A DNA stretch of 48,792 nucleotides from assembly GCA_944362555.1 (NCBI GenBank), contig CALVTL010000014.1, positions 1 to 48,792 on the forward strand, written 5' to 3'. The notes under the pieces were generated by a model. The model did not search any database. It was not told the DNA's origin and saw only the letters and a list, made by a program, of their open reading frames with translations. Numbering within the stretch: the first letter of the stretch is position 1; each line of letters starts with the position of its first letter. Shown here in pieces: positions 41,694 to 48,445 of the stretch. Made by a program: the position numbers and the translations under genes. The DNA is from an uncultured Clostridia bacterium (GTDB taxonomy: Bacteria > Bacillota > Clostridia > Christensenellales > Borkfalkiaceae).

Positions 41694-41724
41694 TAGCAAA
41701 ATACGGAACTTAAAAGGTGCGCGT

Positions 41725-43299
41725 ATGCTCAAAAAACTTTTCAGCCGCTTTACCTTCGTCGCGCTGACCATCATCATCTTATTCGTCGTCGACGTGCTTT
41801 TTATCGTCGGGCTCGCCCTGCTGCTCTCCGCGTGGCTCTCTGCGCTCTATCCCGCGGCGGGGGAGTGGATCGCGCTCGGCATGACCGCGCTCTCGTGGAT
41901 CGTCACCTTTCTCACGGTGCTGCACGCCGCCAACCGCGACATGGTGCCCGAGACCAAGATCCCGTGGATCTTGTGTATCGTCTTTTTCAACATCTTCGGC
42001 GTCGCCATTTACGCCGTGTTCTCCTCCCACCGCCCCGGCAAACGGATGCGCAAAAAGGCGGTGGAATTGGGCATGAGGGCAGCCGCGTTCGAGCAGATGT
42101 GCCCCGTTCCCGAGGGATTTTCCGAGGCGGCGCGCCGTTTTTCCGACGTCGGGGAGGCGCTGCTCTCCGTCAACCCCGCCGCCCGCATCTACGACGGCAC
42201 CGCGACGGAGTACTTCCCCGTGGGGGAGGCGTTCTGCGAGCGGCTCATCGGCGATCTGGAGCGCGCCGAAAAGTATATTTTCATGGAATACTTCATCCTG
42301 GAGCGCGGCACGTTCTGGGACAGGGTGCTGGACGTCCTCGCCCGCAAGGTAAAAGAGGGAGTGGAAGTGCGCTTTATGTACGACGACATCGGCTGTATGG
42401 GCAGGGTGCATCTTGCCTACCATCGCAAGATCCGGAAGCTCGGCATCAATTGCGTCAAATTCAATCCCTTCGTTCCCGTCGTCACCAATGTCCACAACAA
42501 CCGCGACCACCGCAAGATCACCGTCATCGACGGAACGGTGGGCTATACGGGCGGCATCAACATTGCCGATGAATACGTCAACATCCGCTCCCCGTTCGGG
42601 CATTGGAAGGACACCGCCGTCCGCCTGGAGGGCGAGGGGGTGAAGGGGCTGCTGCTCATGTTCTTAAAGCTCTATAACCTCGCGCAGAAGGGGGAGGCGG
42701 AGGACTTCGCGCCCTATATCCCCGCCACCTTCCCGCGCTTTGAGGGGGAGGGCTTCGTGCAGCCCTACGGCGGGGGCCCCCGCCCCGTCTATCCGCGCAG
42801 CGTGTGCGAGGACGTGTATATCAACATCATCAACCTCGCGCGCGGGTATGTGTGGATCATGACGCCCTATCTCATCATCGACTACCGCCTGCGCGAGGCG
42901 CTCGTGCTCGCGGCGGAACGGGGGGTGGACGTGCGCATCGTCGTGCCCCGCATCCCCGATAAAAAGGTCGTGTTTTCTCTCACCCGTTCCAACTATCTTG
43001 CGCTCATCAAGGGCGGCGTCAGGATCTATGAGTATACGCCCGGCTTCGTCCATGCCAAGGTGTTCCTCGCCGACGACATCGCGGGCGTGGTGGGGACGGT
43101 CAATCTCGACTACCGCTCCTTTTTGCACCACTATGAGGATGCGGTGCTCATGTATAAAACGCGCGCGCTGGCGGCGGTCAAAGAGGACTTCCAAGCCACC
43201 TTTTCCGCCTCCCGCCTGCAGACCATGGAGGACGCCAAAAAGAACGTCGTCTGGCGCTGGGTGTGCGAGATCGCAAAATTGTTTGCGCCGCTGTTTTGA
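41725..43299 (+). CDS. cls: Cardiolipin synthase, phospholipase D superfamily
   Basis: A 524-residue membrane enzyme that joins two phosphatidylglycerols into cardiolipin. Two N-terminal helices (about 10-35 and 43-65) and a third hydrophobic segment (about 76-96) precede two HKD catalytic motifs: H262RK in NRDHRKITVIDG and H443AK in PGFVHAKVFLADD. Length and order match bacterial Cls. The ribosome site (AAAAGGTG) is modest, and it starts 31 bases after the preceding stop. A hairpin at 43310-43339 follows. Confidence 0.93.
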   Translation: MLKKLFSRFTFVALTIIILFVVDVLFIVGLALLLSAWLSALYPAAGEWIALGMTALSWIVTFLTVLHAANRDMVPETKIPWILCIVFFNIFGVAIYAVFSSHRPGKRMRKKAVELGMRAAAFEQMCPVPEGFSEAARRFSDVGEALLSVNPAARIYDGTATEYFPVGEAFCERLIGDLERAEKYIFMEYFILERGTFWDRVLDVLARKVKEGVEVRFMYDDIGCMGRVHLAYHRKIRKLGINCVKFNPFVPVVTNVHNNRDHRKITVIDGTVGYTGGINIADEYVNIRSPFGHWKDTAVRLEGEGVKGLLLMFLKLYNLAQKGEAEDFAPYIPATFPRFEGEGFVQPYGGGPRPVYPRSVCEDVYINIINLARGYVWIMTPYLIIDYRLREALVLAAERGVDVRIVVPRIPDKKVVFSLTRSNYLALIKGGVRIYEYTPGFVHAKVFLADDIAGVVGTVNLDYRSFLHHYEDAVLMYKTRALAAVKEDFQATFSASRLQTMEDAKKNVVWRWVCEIAKLFAPLF

Positions 43300-43309
43300 G
43301 GGGTTCACA

Positions 43310-43339
43310 CGTTTCTTTTCAAACTGATGAAAAGAAACG
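43310..43339. terminator. Perfect hairpin after cls
   Basis: Arms CGTTTCTTTTCA and TGAAAAGAAACG flank AACTGA, 10 bases beyond the cls stop. There is no T tract, so it may be a processing or stabilising hairpin or a repeat element instead of a simple terminator. Confidence 0.6.
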
Positions 43340-43540
43340 TCGTGAGGGGGAGGAACACCCCGCGGGCGCGCCTTGCGGCTGACCGCGCGGTTTTCCTCTG
43401 CGCGGGCAGTTCGCAACATTGATAGCGCCCGCGCATTCACCTTTCCGCATAAGCGCAGGTATGCGCAAATGTGGGGCGCTGGCGGAAGGAAACCTTCCTT
43501 GCGCGAGTGATCTAGCCCCCATCCTCGCCTCCCCTGCAAA

Positions 43541-43591
43541 AATCCCACAAAAATGCGTTGCATTTTTGCGGGAGCCCCTGTGCAAGGGGAG
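43541..43591 (+). repeat. Dispersed hairpin repeat, copy 3
   Basis: Begins AATCCCACAAAAATGCGTTG, folds back through CATTTTTGCGGGAG and ends CCCCTGTGCAAGGGGAGG. This copy has near-perfect arms (CAAAAATGC/GCATTTTTG). The rest of the 406-base gap between cls and the next gene (43300-43705) holds the hairpin after cls and GC-rich DNA with no gene I can support. Confidence 0.75.
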
Positions 43592-43705
43592 GTGGCTTGC
43601 CGAAGGCAAGACGGGGGGGTTGTCAAATTTGTCCACGCTGCACAAAGTGCGCCAATTCATTTGCGGGAAAATCAAAAATCGTGAACGATACAATCGGGAG
43701 GAAGT

Positions 43706-43972
43706 ATGATCCATTCGTTATCGGGCGGGGTGATCGCCGAAAACGGCGTGCAGACGTTCGCCAAAGTGGACGTCGCGGGGACGCCCGCATGGTATCTTGC
43801 GCCGCGCAGGCTGGAGGCGGGGACGCGCGTCGTCGTTCCCGTCGGCAGGTCGGGCAGGGCGGAGGGGACGGTGCTGCGCTGCGAGGACTGCACGCCGCAG
43901 ACGGCGCCCGTTCCCATGAACCGCGCCCGCGCCATTTTGCGTATTTTATCGGACGTCCCCGAAAATCCTTGA
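43706..43972 (+). CDS. Small protein of 88 residues, unknown
   Basis: A short soluble protein starting at an ATG with an excellent GGGAGGAAG site. The middle (YLAPRRLEAGTRVVVPVGRS, then GRAEGTVLRCEDC) looks like a small beta-barrel and resembles the N-terminal DNA-binding segment of the helicase PriA, where a similar V.VPFGRR...G.V pattern occurs. A nucleic-acid-binding role is a guess from this likeness. It has no signal peptide or membrane helix. The promoter for mntP starts within its last codons. Confidence 0.65.
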   Translation: MIHSLSGGVIAENGVQTFAKVDVAGTPAWYLAPRRLEAGTRVVVPVGRSGRAEGTVLRCEDCTPQTAPVPMNRARAILRILSDVPENP

Positions 43973-43997
43973 CAACGCCCGCATTTTTCGGTACAAT
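43969..43997 (+). promoter_or_regulatory. Consensus sigma-A promoter of the riboswitch-mntP unit
   Basis: Perfect -35 TTGACA (43969-43974), 17-base spacer, TACAAT -10 (43992-43997). The -35 overlaps the end of the preceding 88-residue gene. Confidence 0.8.
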
Positions 43998-44007
43998 CAA
44001 ACAGAAC

Positions 44008-44124
44008 ATAGGGGAGTAGTCGGCCCTTCGGGGCGGCAGCGTCCACACATTGCGGAACTCCGCGGGCGCTATCTGAAATGACGAGACTTATGCGCATCTT
44101 TTTGCGCATGGGTCTTATTTTTTT
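44008..44124 (+). ncRNA. yybP-ykoY (Mn2+) riboswitch with intrinsic terminator
   Basis: The leader of mntP carries the two conserved aptamer motifs of this class: GGGGAGTAG at 44011-44019, followed by a CGGCCC-TTCG-GGGC-type hairpin, and ACGAGACTT at 44081-44089. The segment from AGACTTATGCGCA to TGCGCATGGGTCT (44084-44115) can form a 13-pair hairpin with two G-U pairs, followed by a seven-T run at 44118-44124, making a terminator that reuses the 3' aptamer strand. Known behaviour: Mn2+ stabilises the aptamer and relieves termination. Efflux of manganese by MntP is the expected output. The 140 bases after it to mntP contain only the ribosome site and no gene. Confidence 0.82.
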
Positions 44125-44266
44125 GGAACTCGTCGGGCGCAACGCCCCCTTCGCCTGCGCGTTTTAGCCGCGGGGAAGGGGGAGGCTTCTCCTTGGGGCA
44201 AGGAAAAAGGTCTTTCCACATTATCAAAAATCGGGCGGATGCCCGAAGAAAGCTACGGGAGGGGTT

Positions 44267-44884
44267 ATGTCGGTCTTTGAGATCGTACTCATCGGCGCGG
44301 CGCTTGCGATGGACGCCACCGCCATCGGCATGGCGTCTGGCATGGCGGAGCCGCGCATGAGAGCGGGCAAGGCAGCCGTCACGGCGGGCACGTTCGCCTT
44401 ATTCCAGTTTTTCATGCCCCTTTTGGGGTACGTCTGCGGCGCCGTCTTTTCCGCCGCGATCGGGCGCATCGCGCCCTGGCTCTCCTTTGCGCTGTTGAGC
44501 TTTCTCGGCGGGAAGATGATCTTTGACTGCGTGCGCGAGGGCAGGGAGCGGCGCGCGGAGGGGCTCATCCGTCCGCTCCTTTCGCCGCGCCCCGCAAAGA
44601 ACGCGGCGGCATGGGCGGGAAGGCTGCTCGTGCAGGGCGTCGCCACCAGCCTCGACGCGCTCGCCGTCGGGGTGACGCTGCTCGCCGCCGAGGTGTCGGA
44701 GGGGCTTCCCGCGCACATTGCGGCGTGCGCCGCCGTCATCGGCGCTGTCACCTTCCTCCTCTCCTATGCGGGCGTGCAGGCGGGCAGGCGCGTGGGCGAC
44801 AAGTTCGCCGACCTCGCGGGCGCGGCGGGCGGCATCGTCCTTATTGCCATCGGCTGCAAACTGCTGCTCGAAGCGCTTGTGTGA
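44267..44884 (+). CDS. mntP: Manganese efflux pump MntP
   Basis: A 205-residue membrane protein with six predicted helices in two related halves. The Mn2+-binding aspartates are in matching motifs: D16 in AMDATAIGMASG and D130 in TSLDALAVGV. MntP exports excess Mn2+ from the cytoplasm. A strong GGGAGGGG site precedes the ATG, and the preceding leader holds a Mn2+ riboswitch and consensus promoter, so it is very likely induced by manganese. It is monocistronic; the next gene has its own consensus promoter. Confidence 0.93.
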   Translation: MSVFEIVLIGAALAMDATAIGMASGMAEPRMRAGKAAVTAGTFALFQFFMPLLGYVCGAVFSAAIGRIAPWLSFALLSFLGGKMIFDCVREGRERRAEGLIRPLLSPRPAKNAAAWAGRLLVQGVATSLDALAVGVTLLAAEVSEGLPAHIAACAAVIGAVTFLLSYAGVQAGRRVGDKFADLAGAAGGIVLIAIGCKLLLEALV

Positions 44885-44899
44885 AATTGTTTTGCAATC

Positions 44900-44928
44900 T
44901 TGACAGAACGTGCGGGAAGTGCTATAAT
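44900..44928 (+). promoter_or_regulatory. Perfect consensus sigma-A promoter
   Basis: TTGACA (44900-44905), 17-base spacer, TATAAT (44923-44928), with no mismatch in either hexamer. It lies 64 bases before the acyltransferase ATG. Confidence 0.85.
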
Positions 44929-44991
44929 ATAGGCGAAACAGACGAACGATACGGGAAAAGTGCGGCAGCGCCGCGCTTTCGGGGGAGCGAT

Positions 44992-46281
44992 ATGGCAAAG
45001 AAGATCCAACATTATGACTTTTCGAGAAAGCCCATGCGGCCGAGCAAGTTCTGGATGTGGCTGGCGCGCAATTTCGCCATCCGTCCCAGGCTCAAGGGGC
45101 GCAAAGTGACCGTCGTCAAACAGAACATGGAGGGCATCAAGCCGCCCTATTTATTGTTCGTCACGCACGCGAGTATGCTCGACTTTCCCGCCATGTACAC
45201 GGCGGTCGCGCCGTACGACGCCAACAACGTCGTCGCCATCGACGCCATCCGCGACGTGGGCGACTTCCTCATGCGCCGCCTGGGGTGCATCTGCAAGCGC
45301 AAGTTCGTCAAGGACCTGCACCTCATCCGCAATATGCGTTATTGCGCCGAACATTACGACACCATCGTCTGCGTCTATCCCGAGGCGCGCTATTCTCTGG
45401 ACGGCACGACGGGCTTTCTGCCCGACTCCCTGGGGAAGATGTGCAAACTCATGAACGTGCCCGCCGTCGTGCTGCGCCTTTACGGCACCTTCGTCAACGC
45501 GCCGCAGTGGAACAAGGACGAGCAGTACCTTCCCATCCGCTGCGAGCTCGAGTGCATCGCCACGGCGGAGGAGGTGAAGGCGCTCCCCGCCGAGGAGCTC
45601 AACCGCCGCGCGCACGAGGCGCTGCAGCGGGACGACTACGCCTATCAGCGCGCCGAGGGGCTGGAGCTGGAAAATCCCCGCCGCGCCGACGGGTTGCACA
45701 ATATCCTCTACCAGTGCCCGCACTGCGGCAAGGAGTTCATGATGTACTCCGAGGGCACCCGCCTCTGGTGCGCCTCCTGCGGCAAGGGCTGGCAGATGAG
45801 CACGCTCTCCGAACTCACCGCCGAGGAGGGGGAGACGGAATTCAGTCATATCCCCGATTGGATGAAGTGGGAGCGCGAGAACGTCCGCCGCGAGGTGCGC
45901 GAAGGGCGGTACCGCTTTGAGGCGGACGTCACCGTCCACACGCTGCCCAACGCCAAGCGCTTTTACGACCAGGGGAAGGGGAAGTTCATCCAGACGTGTG
46001 AGGGCACGCGCATCCTCTGCACCGCCTATGGCGAGGAGAAAGACCTCTATTGGGCGGGAACGGAATTGGAGAGCGTGCATATCGAGTACGACTATCCCTA
46101 CCGCAAAGATAAGTACAAAAAGAACATCTTCGGCGACTGTATCGACATCTCCACCCATGACGACAGCTTCTGGCTGCATCCCATCGGACTGCGCGACCGC
46201 CTCACCAAGGTCTCCCTTGCGACGGAGGAAATTTATCTGCTCGCCAAGGAGAAGGTGAAGGAACGCGGAAAAAAGGAATAA
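44992..46281 (+). CDS. PlsC-like acyltransferase fused to a zinc ribbon and C-terminal domain
   Basis: A 429-residue protein. Residues about 25-215 resemble 1-acylglycerol-phosphate acyltransferases, with the catalytic HX4D at H59 and D64 in THASMLDFPAMY and a VYPEARYSLDG block near 130. Residues about 240-265 form a zinc ribbon with C242, C245, C260 and C263 (CPHC...CASC). The last 140 residues are beta-rich and not recognised. It may be a membrane-associated acyltransferase with a sensing or binding tail; the acyl acceptor is unknown. The ATG at 44992 has GGGGGAG upstream, and the gene has its own perfect promoter. Confidence 0.8.
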   Translation: MAKKIQHYDFSRKPMRPSKFWMWLARNFAIRPRLKGRKVTVVKQNMEGIKPPYLLFVTHASMLDFPAMYTAVAPYDANNVVAIDAIRDVGDFLMRRLGCICKRKFVKDLHLIRNMRYCAEHYDTIVCVYPEARYSLDGTTGFLPDSLGKMCKLMNVPAVVLRLYGTFVNAPQWNKDEQYLPIRCELECIATAEEVKALPAEELNRRAHEALQRDDYAYQRAEGLELENPRRADGLHNILYQCPHCGKEFMMYSEGTRLWCASCGKGWQMSTLSELTAEEGETEFSHIPDWMKWERENVRREVREGRYRFEADVTVHTLPNAKRFYDQGKGKFIQTCEGTRILCTAYGEEKDLYWAGTELESVHIEYDYPYRKDKYKKNIFGDCIDISTHDDSFWLHPIGLRDRLTKVSLATEEIYLLAKEKVKERGKKE

Positions 46282-46296
46282 GCGGCTCTGCCGTTC

Positions 46297-46330
46297 GGGG
46301 CGCGCCCGCAGCAAAAATGCTGCGGGCGCG
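46297..46330 (+). terminator. Hairpin after the acyltransferase, arm shared with 22166
   Basis: The left arm contains GGGGCGCGCCCGCAGC, identical to that at 22166-22181. The right arm GCTGCGGGCGCG matches for 12 bases, then loses symmetry. The loop is AAAAAT. Only TTGATGTTG follows, so termination may be partial. Confidence 0.65.
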
Positions 46331-46340
46331 TTGATGTTGC

Positions 46341-46457
46341 AAGGGAGTCTTTTTTACGTCATCCCGAACCGAGCCGAAGGCAAGTGTGAGGGATCTCCTC
46401 GCAGGTGACGGGGCGCGGGGGGATTCCTCAATCGGCTGCGCCTCATTTCGGAATGAC
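46341..46457 (+). repeat. GTCATYCCGAA-bounded repeat element
   Basis: GTCATCCCGAA (46358-46368) and TTCGGAATGAC (46447-46457) are inverted repeats with one mismatch, bounding 100 bases without a coding frame. The 17 bases before it, AAGGGAGTCTTTTTTAC, also precede the copy at 48365. It resembles a small non-autonomous (MITE-like) element. Confidence 0.65.
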
Positions 46458-46498
46458 ATCGACCCCCGCCCGCCCTTATTCCTCGCCATTCCTTATGA

Positions 46499-46546
46499 AA
46501 ATCCCACAAATATTATGTCATTTTGCGGGAGTCCTGTTCGGGAGAG
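46499..46546 (+). repeat. Dispersed hairpin repeat, copy 4
   Basis: Reads AAATCCCACAAATATTATG then TCATTTTGCGGGAGTCCTG, with a GTTCGGGAG tail. The following CGAGGCGGGAGGG is also shared with the copy at 48211. The 468-base gap from the acyltransferase to the next gene (46282-46749) is thus occupied by a hairpin, two repeats and a promoter. Confidence 0.7.
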
Positions 46547-46644
46547 TGCGGGCGAAACGAGGCGGGAGGGGCGTAACGGTCGGCGCTGTCTTTCCTTACA
46601 GGGTCTGAATCGGAAAGAAAATTTACAAAATGTCATAATTTTTA

Positions 46645-46673
46645 TTGACAAACGGGCGCGGGCGTGCTATAAT
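46645..46673 (+). promoter_or_regulatory. Perfect consensus sigma-A promoter
   Basis: TTGACA (46645-46650), 17-base spacer, TATAAT (46668-46673). It is 77 bases before the ATG of the hydrolase gene. Confidence 0.85.
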
Positions 46674-46749
46674 CCCCCCGTTGCGCCGATGAAGTTCACA
46701 TTGTGAACAGATTGGCGCGGCGATCTGCAGAACATAAAAGGAGAACGAT

Positions 46750-48009
46750 ATGGAACAGCAATCGCAGGACGGATATGTGACGGGCCGCCGTGTGCCCAAG
46801 TGGGTGAAGGTGACGGCGGTGGTGCTCGCGTGCATCTTTTTTGTGCTCGTCGCGCTCGTGGGGGCGGCAGCCATCGTATGGCGGAACGAAATTTCCACCG
46901 TGGCGAACTTCAAAAAGGTCGCCGACCGCAACGACGCGCACGGCGACGGCGCGGTGTACCGCATGGACGTCGCGGGAGGGTACTACTTTGACGACTTCCT
47001 CGCGCAGGGCGGCGCGTCGAGCGACGGGGAACTCATCGGATTCATCACAAACAGCATCACGCGCGGGCTCATCCCGATGACCATCAAGCAGAGCGAGATC
47101 GCCTGCAGCGCCTTCACGGCGGTGACGCCTTCGGGCGACAGGCTGTTCGCCCGCAATTACGACTTCTCCGCGACCAACACGGCGCTCGTCTTTACCGATC
47201 CCGGGAACGGAAGGTACAAGTCCTTCTCCACCGTCGATCTGCAATTCCTCGGGATGAAGCAGGACAGGGACGTGGAGTCGCTCATCGACAAGATCACCTG
47301 CCTCGCCGCGCCCTATGCGCCGCTGGACGGCGTCAACGAGAAGGGGCTCTCCTGCGGCATCTTCATGAGCTATCAGGGCGGCGAATTGGACGAAGAGGGA
47401 GAGGAGATCACCGTTGCCACCGACCAGAAAACGGACAAGCCCGACCTCACCTCCACCACCATGATGCGCGCCATGCTCGATACCTGCGCCACGGTGGAGG
47501 AAGCCATCGAGCTTGCGGAGAGCTACGACCTGCACGACTCCGCGCAGACCTCCTTCCACTATATGGTCGCCGACGCGACGGGCAAGAGCGCCATCTTCGA
47601 GTGGACGGCGGGAACGGACAAGACGGACAACGACGGCTCCGCGCGCACGCTGCACGTCATCCGCAACGATGACGACGCGCATATCGGCGAGCGCGAGGGC
47701 GCGGCGGACTATCAGTGGATCACCAACTTCATTTTGCAGCCCGGCTACTACGGGAGCGATGCGGAGAAGAAGGGGCTGGACCGCTACGACCGCATCTACG
47801 AGCAGCTCTCCGCCGCGGACGGCGCCGTCGCGGACGAGAAGGCGGCGATGGACATCCTCGCCTCGGTGGGCAGAAGGAATTGGGACAACGACGATCCCAA
47901 CAGCATCACGGTGCACTCTGTCGTCTATAACCTCACCAAAAAGACCGTCTATTGGGTCGCCAACGAGCACTACGGCGAGGCGGCTTATACCTTCTCCTTC
48001 ACGCTGTAA
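46750..48009 (+). CDS. Membrane-anchored C45/linear-amide C-N hydrolase family protein
   Basis: A 419-residue protein with one N-terminal helix (about 16-40) and a large outer domain. The region from C119 fits the Ntn-type cysteine hydrolases that include bile-salt and penicillin amidases, acyl-CoA:6-APA acyltransferase and acid-ceramidase-like enzymes. C119 follows Ala in IACSAFTAVTPSGD, and ARNYDF at 134-139 matches the family's (G)RNxD motif. Later GVNEKGLSCGIFMSYQGG is also typical. Because the nucleophile should become N-terminal, cleavage before C119 is expected. The substrate, possibly an N-acyl amide or bile salt, is unknown. AAGGAG precedes the ATG at a good distance. Monocistronic, with its own promoter. 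Confidence 0.82.
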   Translation: MEQQSQDGYVTGRRVPKWVKVTAVVLACIFFVLVALVGAAAIVWRNEISTVANFKKVADRNDAHGDGAVYRMDVAGGYYFDDFLAQGGASSDGELIGFITNSITRGLIPMTIKQSEIACSAFTAVTPSGDRLFARNYDFSATNTALVFTDPGNGRYKSFSTVDLQFLGMKQDRDVESLIDKITCLAAPYAPLDGVNEKGLSCGIFMSYQGGELDEEGEEITVATDQKTDKPDLTSTTMMRAMLDTCATVEEAIELAESYDLHDSAQTSFHYMVADATGKSAIFEWTAGTDKTDNDGSARTLHVIRNDDDAHIGEREGAADYQWITNFILQPGYYGSDAEKKGLDRYDRIYEQLSAADGAVADEKAAMDILASVGRRNWDNDDPNSITVHSVVYNLTKKTVYWVANEHYGEAAYTFSFTL

Positions 48010-48130
48010 GGCGGAATGAGCGGGGGACGTGTGCGTTTATCTTGCGCGCCATGCGGCAAAGTGCCGCAGGGCGCGCCCTTTTACTCTCCCGCAAAAAAGC
48101 GCGGCTCTCCAATTCCTGCCCCCTTGTGAC

Positions 48131-48175
48131 TGTCCCGCAAAAATGCTGTGCCTTTTGCGGGATGTTGCAGGGGAG
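48131..48175 (+). repeat. Dispersed hairpin repeat, copy 5
   Basis: Reads TGTCCCGCAAAAATGCTGTG, then CCTTTTGCGGGATG and a GCAGGGGAGG tail. CCCGCAAAA and TTTTGCGGG form the stem. No gene lies between 48010 and the window end. Confidence 0.75.
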
Positions 48176-48210
48176 GCTTTTTGTCTTCTACCCTTGCCCT
48201 CCCTGTGAAA

Positions 48211-48260
48211 ATCCCACAAAAATACTGCGTCTTTTTGCGGGAGCCCTATTCGGGAGGGCG
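48211..48260 (+). repeat. Dispersed hairpin repeat, copy 6
   Basis: Reads ATCCCACAAAAATACTGCG, then TCTTTTTGCGGGAGCCCTA and TTCGGGAGGGCG. It is the closest match to copy 1 at 24609 when that is reverse-complemented, and shares its preceding TGTGAAA with copy 4 (TATGAAA). Confidence 0.75.
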
Positions 48261-48311
48261 CCGAGCGTAGCGAGGCGGGAGGGTTGTGAAGGTCGGTGCC
48301 GCGCGGGCAGG

Positions 48312-48362
48312 ACAATCCCTCAGTCACTTCGTGACAGCTCCCTTTACACAAGGGAGCTTTTT
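48312..48362 (+). repeat. TCACTTCGTGACA repeat ending in a terminator-like hairpin
   Basis: CAATCCCTCAGTCACTTCG then TGACAGCTCCCTT. The end folds as AGCTCCCTT-TACAC-AAGGGAGCT with five T residues (48336-48362), a good intrinsic terminator. It is the nearest terminator downstream of the C45-type hydrolase gene, 327 bases after its stop. Related sequence occurs at 24774-24825 and 24875-24895. Confidence 0.7.
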
Positions 48363-48364
48363 AC

Positions 48365-48445
48365 GTCATCCCGAACACGGAACGAAGTGAAGTGGAGGGA
48401 TCCCCTTGCAAGGGAAAGAGAGCGGGGAGATTCCTCTGCTCGCTA
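48365..48445 (+). repeat. Second GTCATCCCGAA element, right end replaced
   Basis: Starts GTCATCCCGAACACGGAACG and runs to GGGGAGATTCCTCTGCTCGC, parallel to the element at 46358-46457. Where that element ends in TTCGGAATGAC, this one passes into the 73-74 bp tandem array. Confidence 0.6.

Noticed and set aside
43300-43705. tRNA or other structured RNA gene in the gap after cls
   Set aside because: Hairpins are present but no tRNA-like TTCGA loop, acceptor pairing or known RNA motif; most is repeat DNA.
46696-47970. 424-codon minus-strand frame opposite the C45-type hydrolase
   Set aside because: Antisense to a gene with consensus promoter, ribosome site and catalytic motifs; product looks random and Val/Arg-rich.
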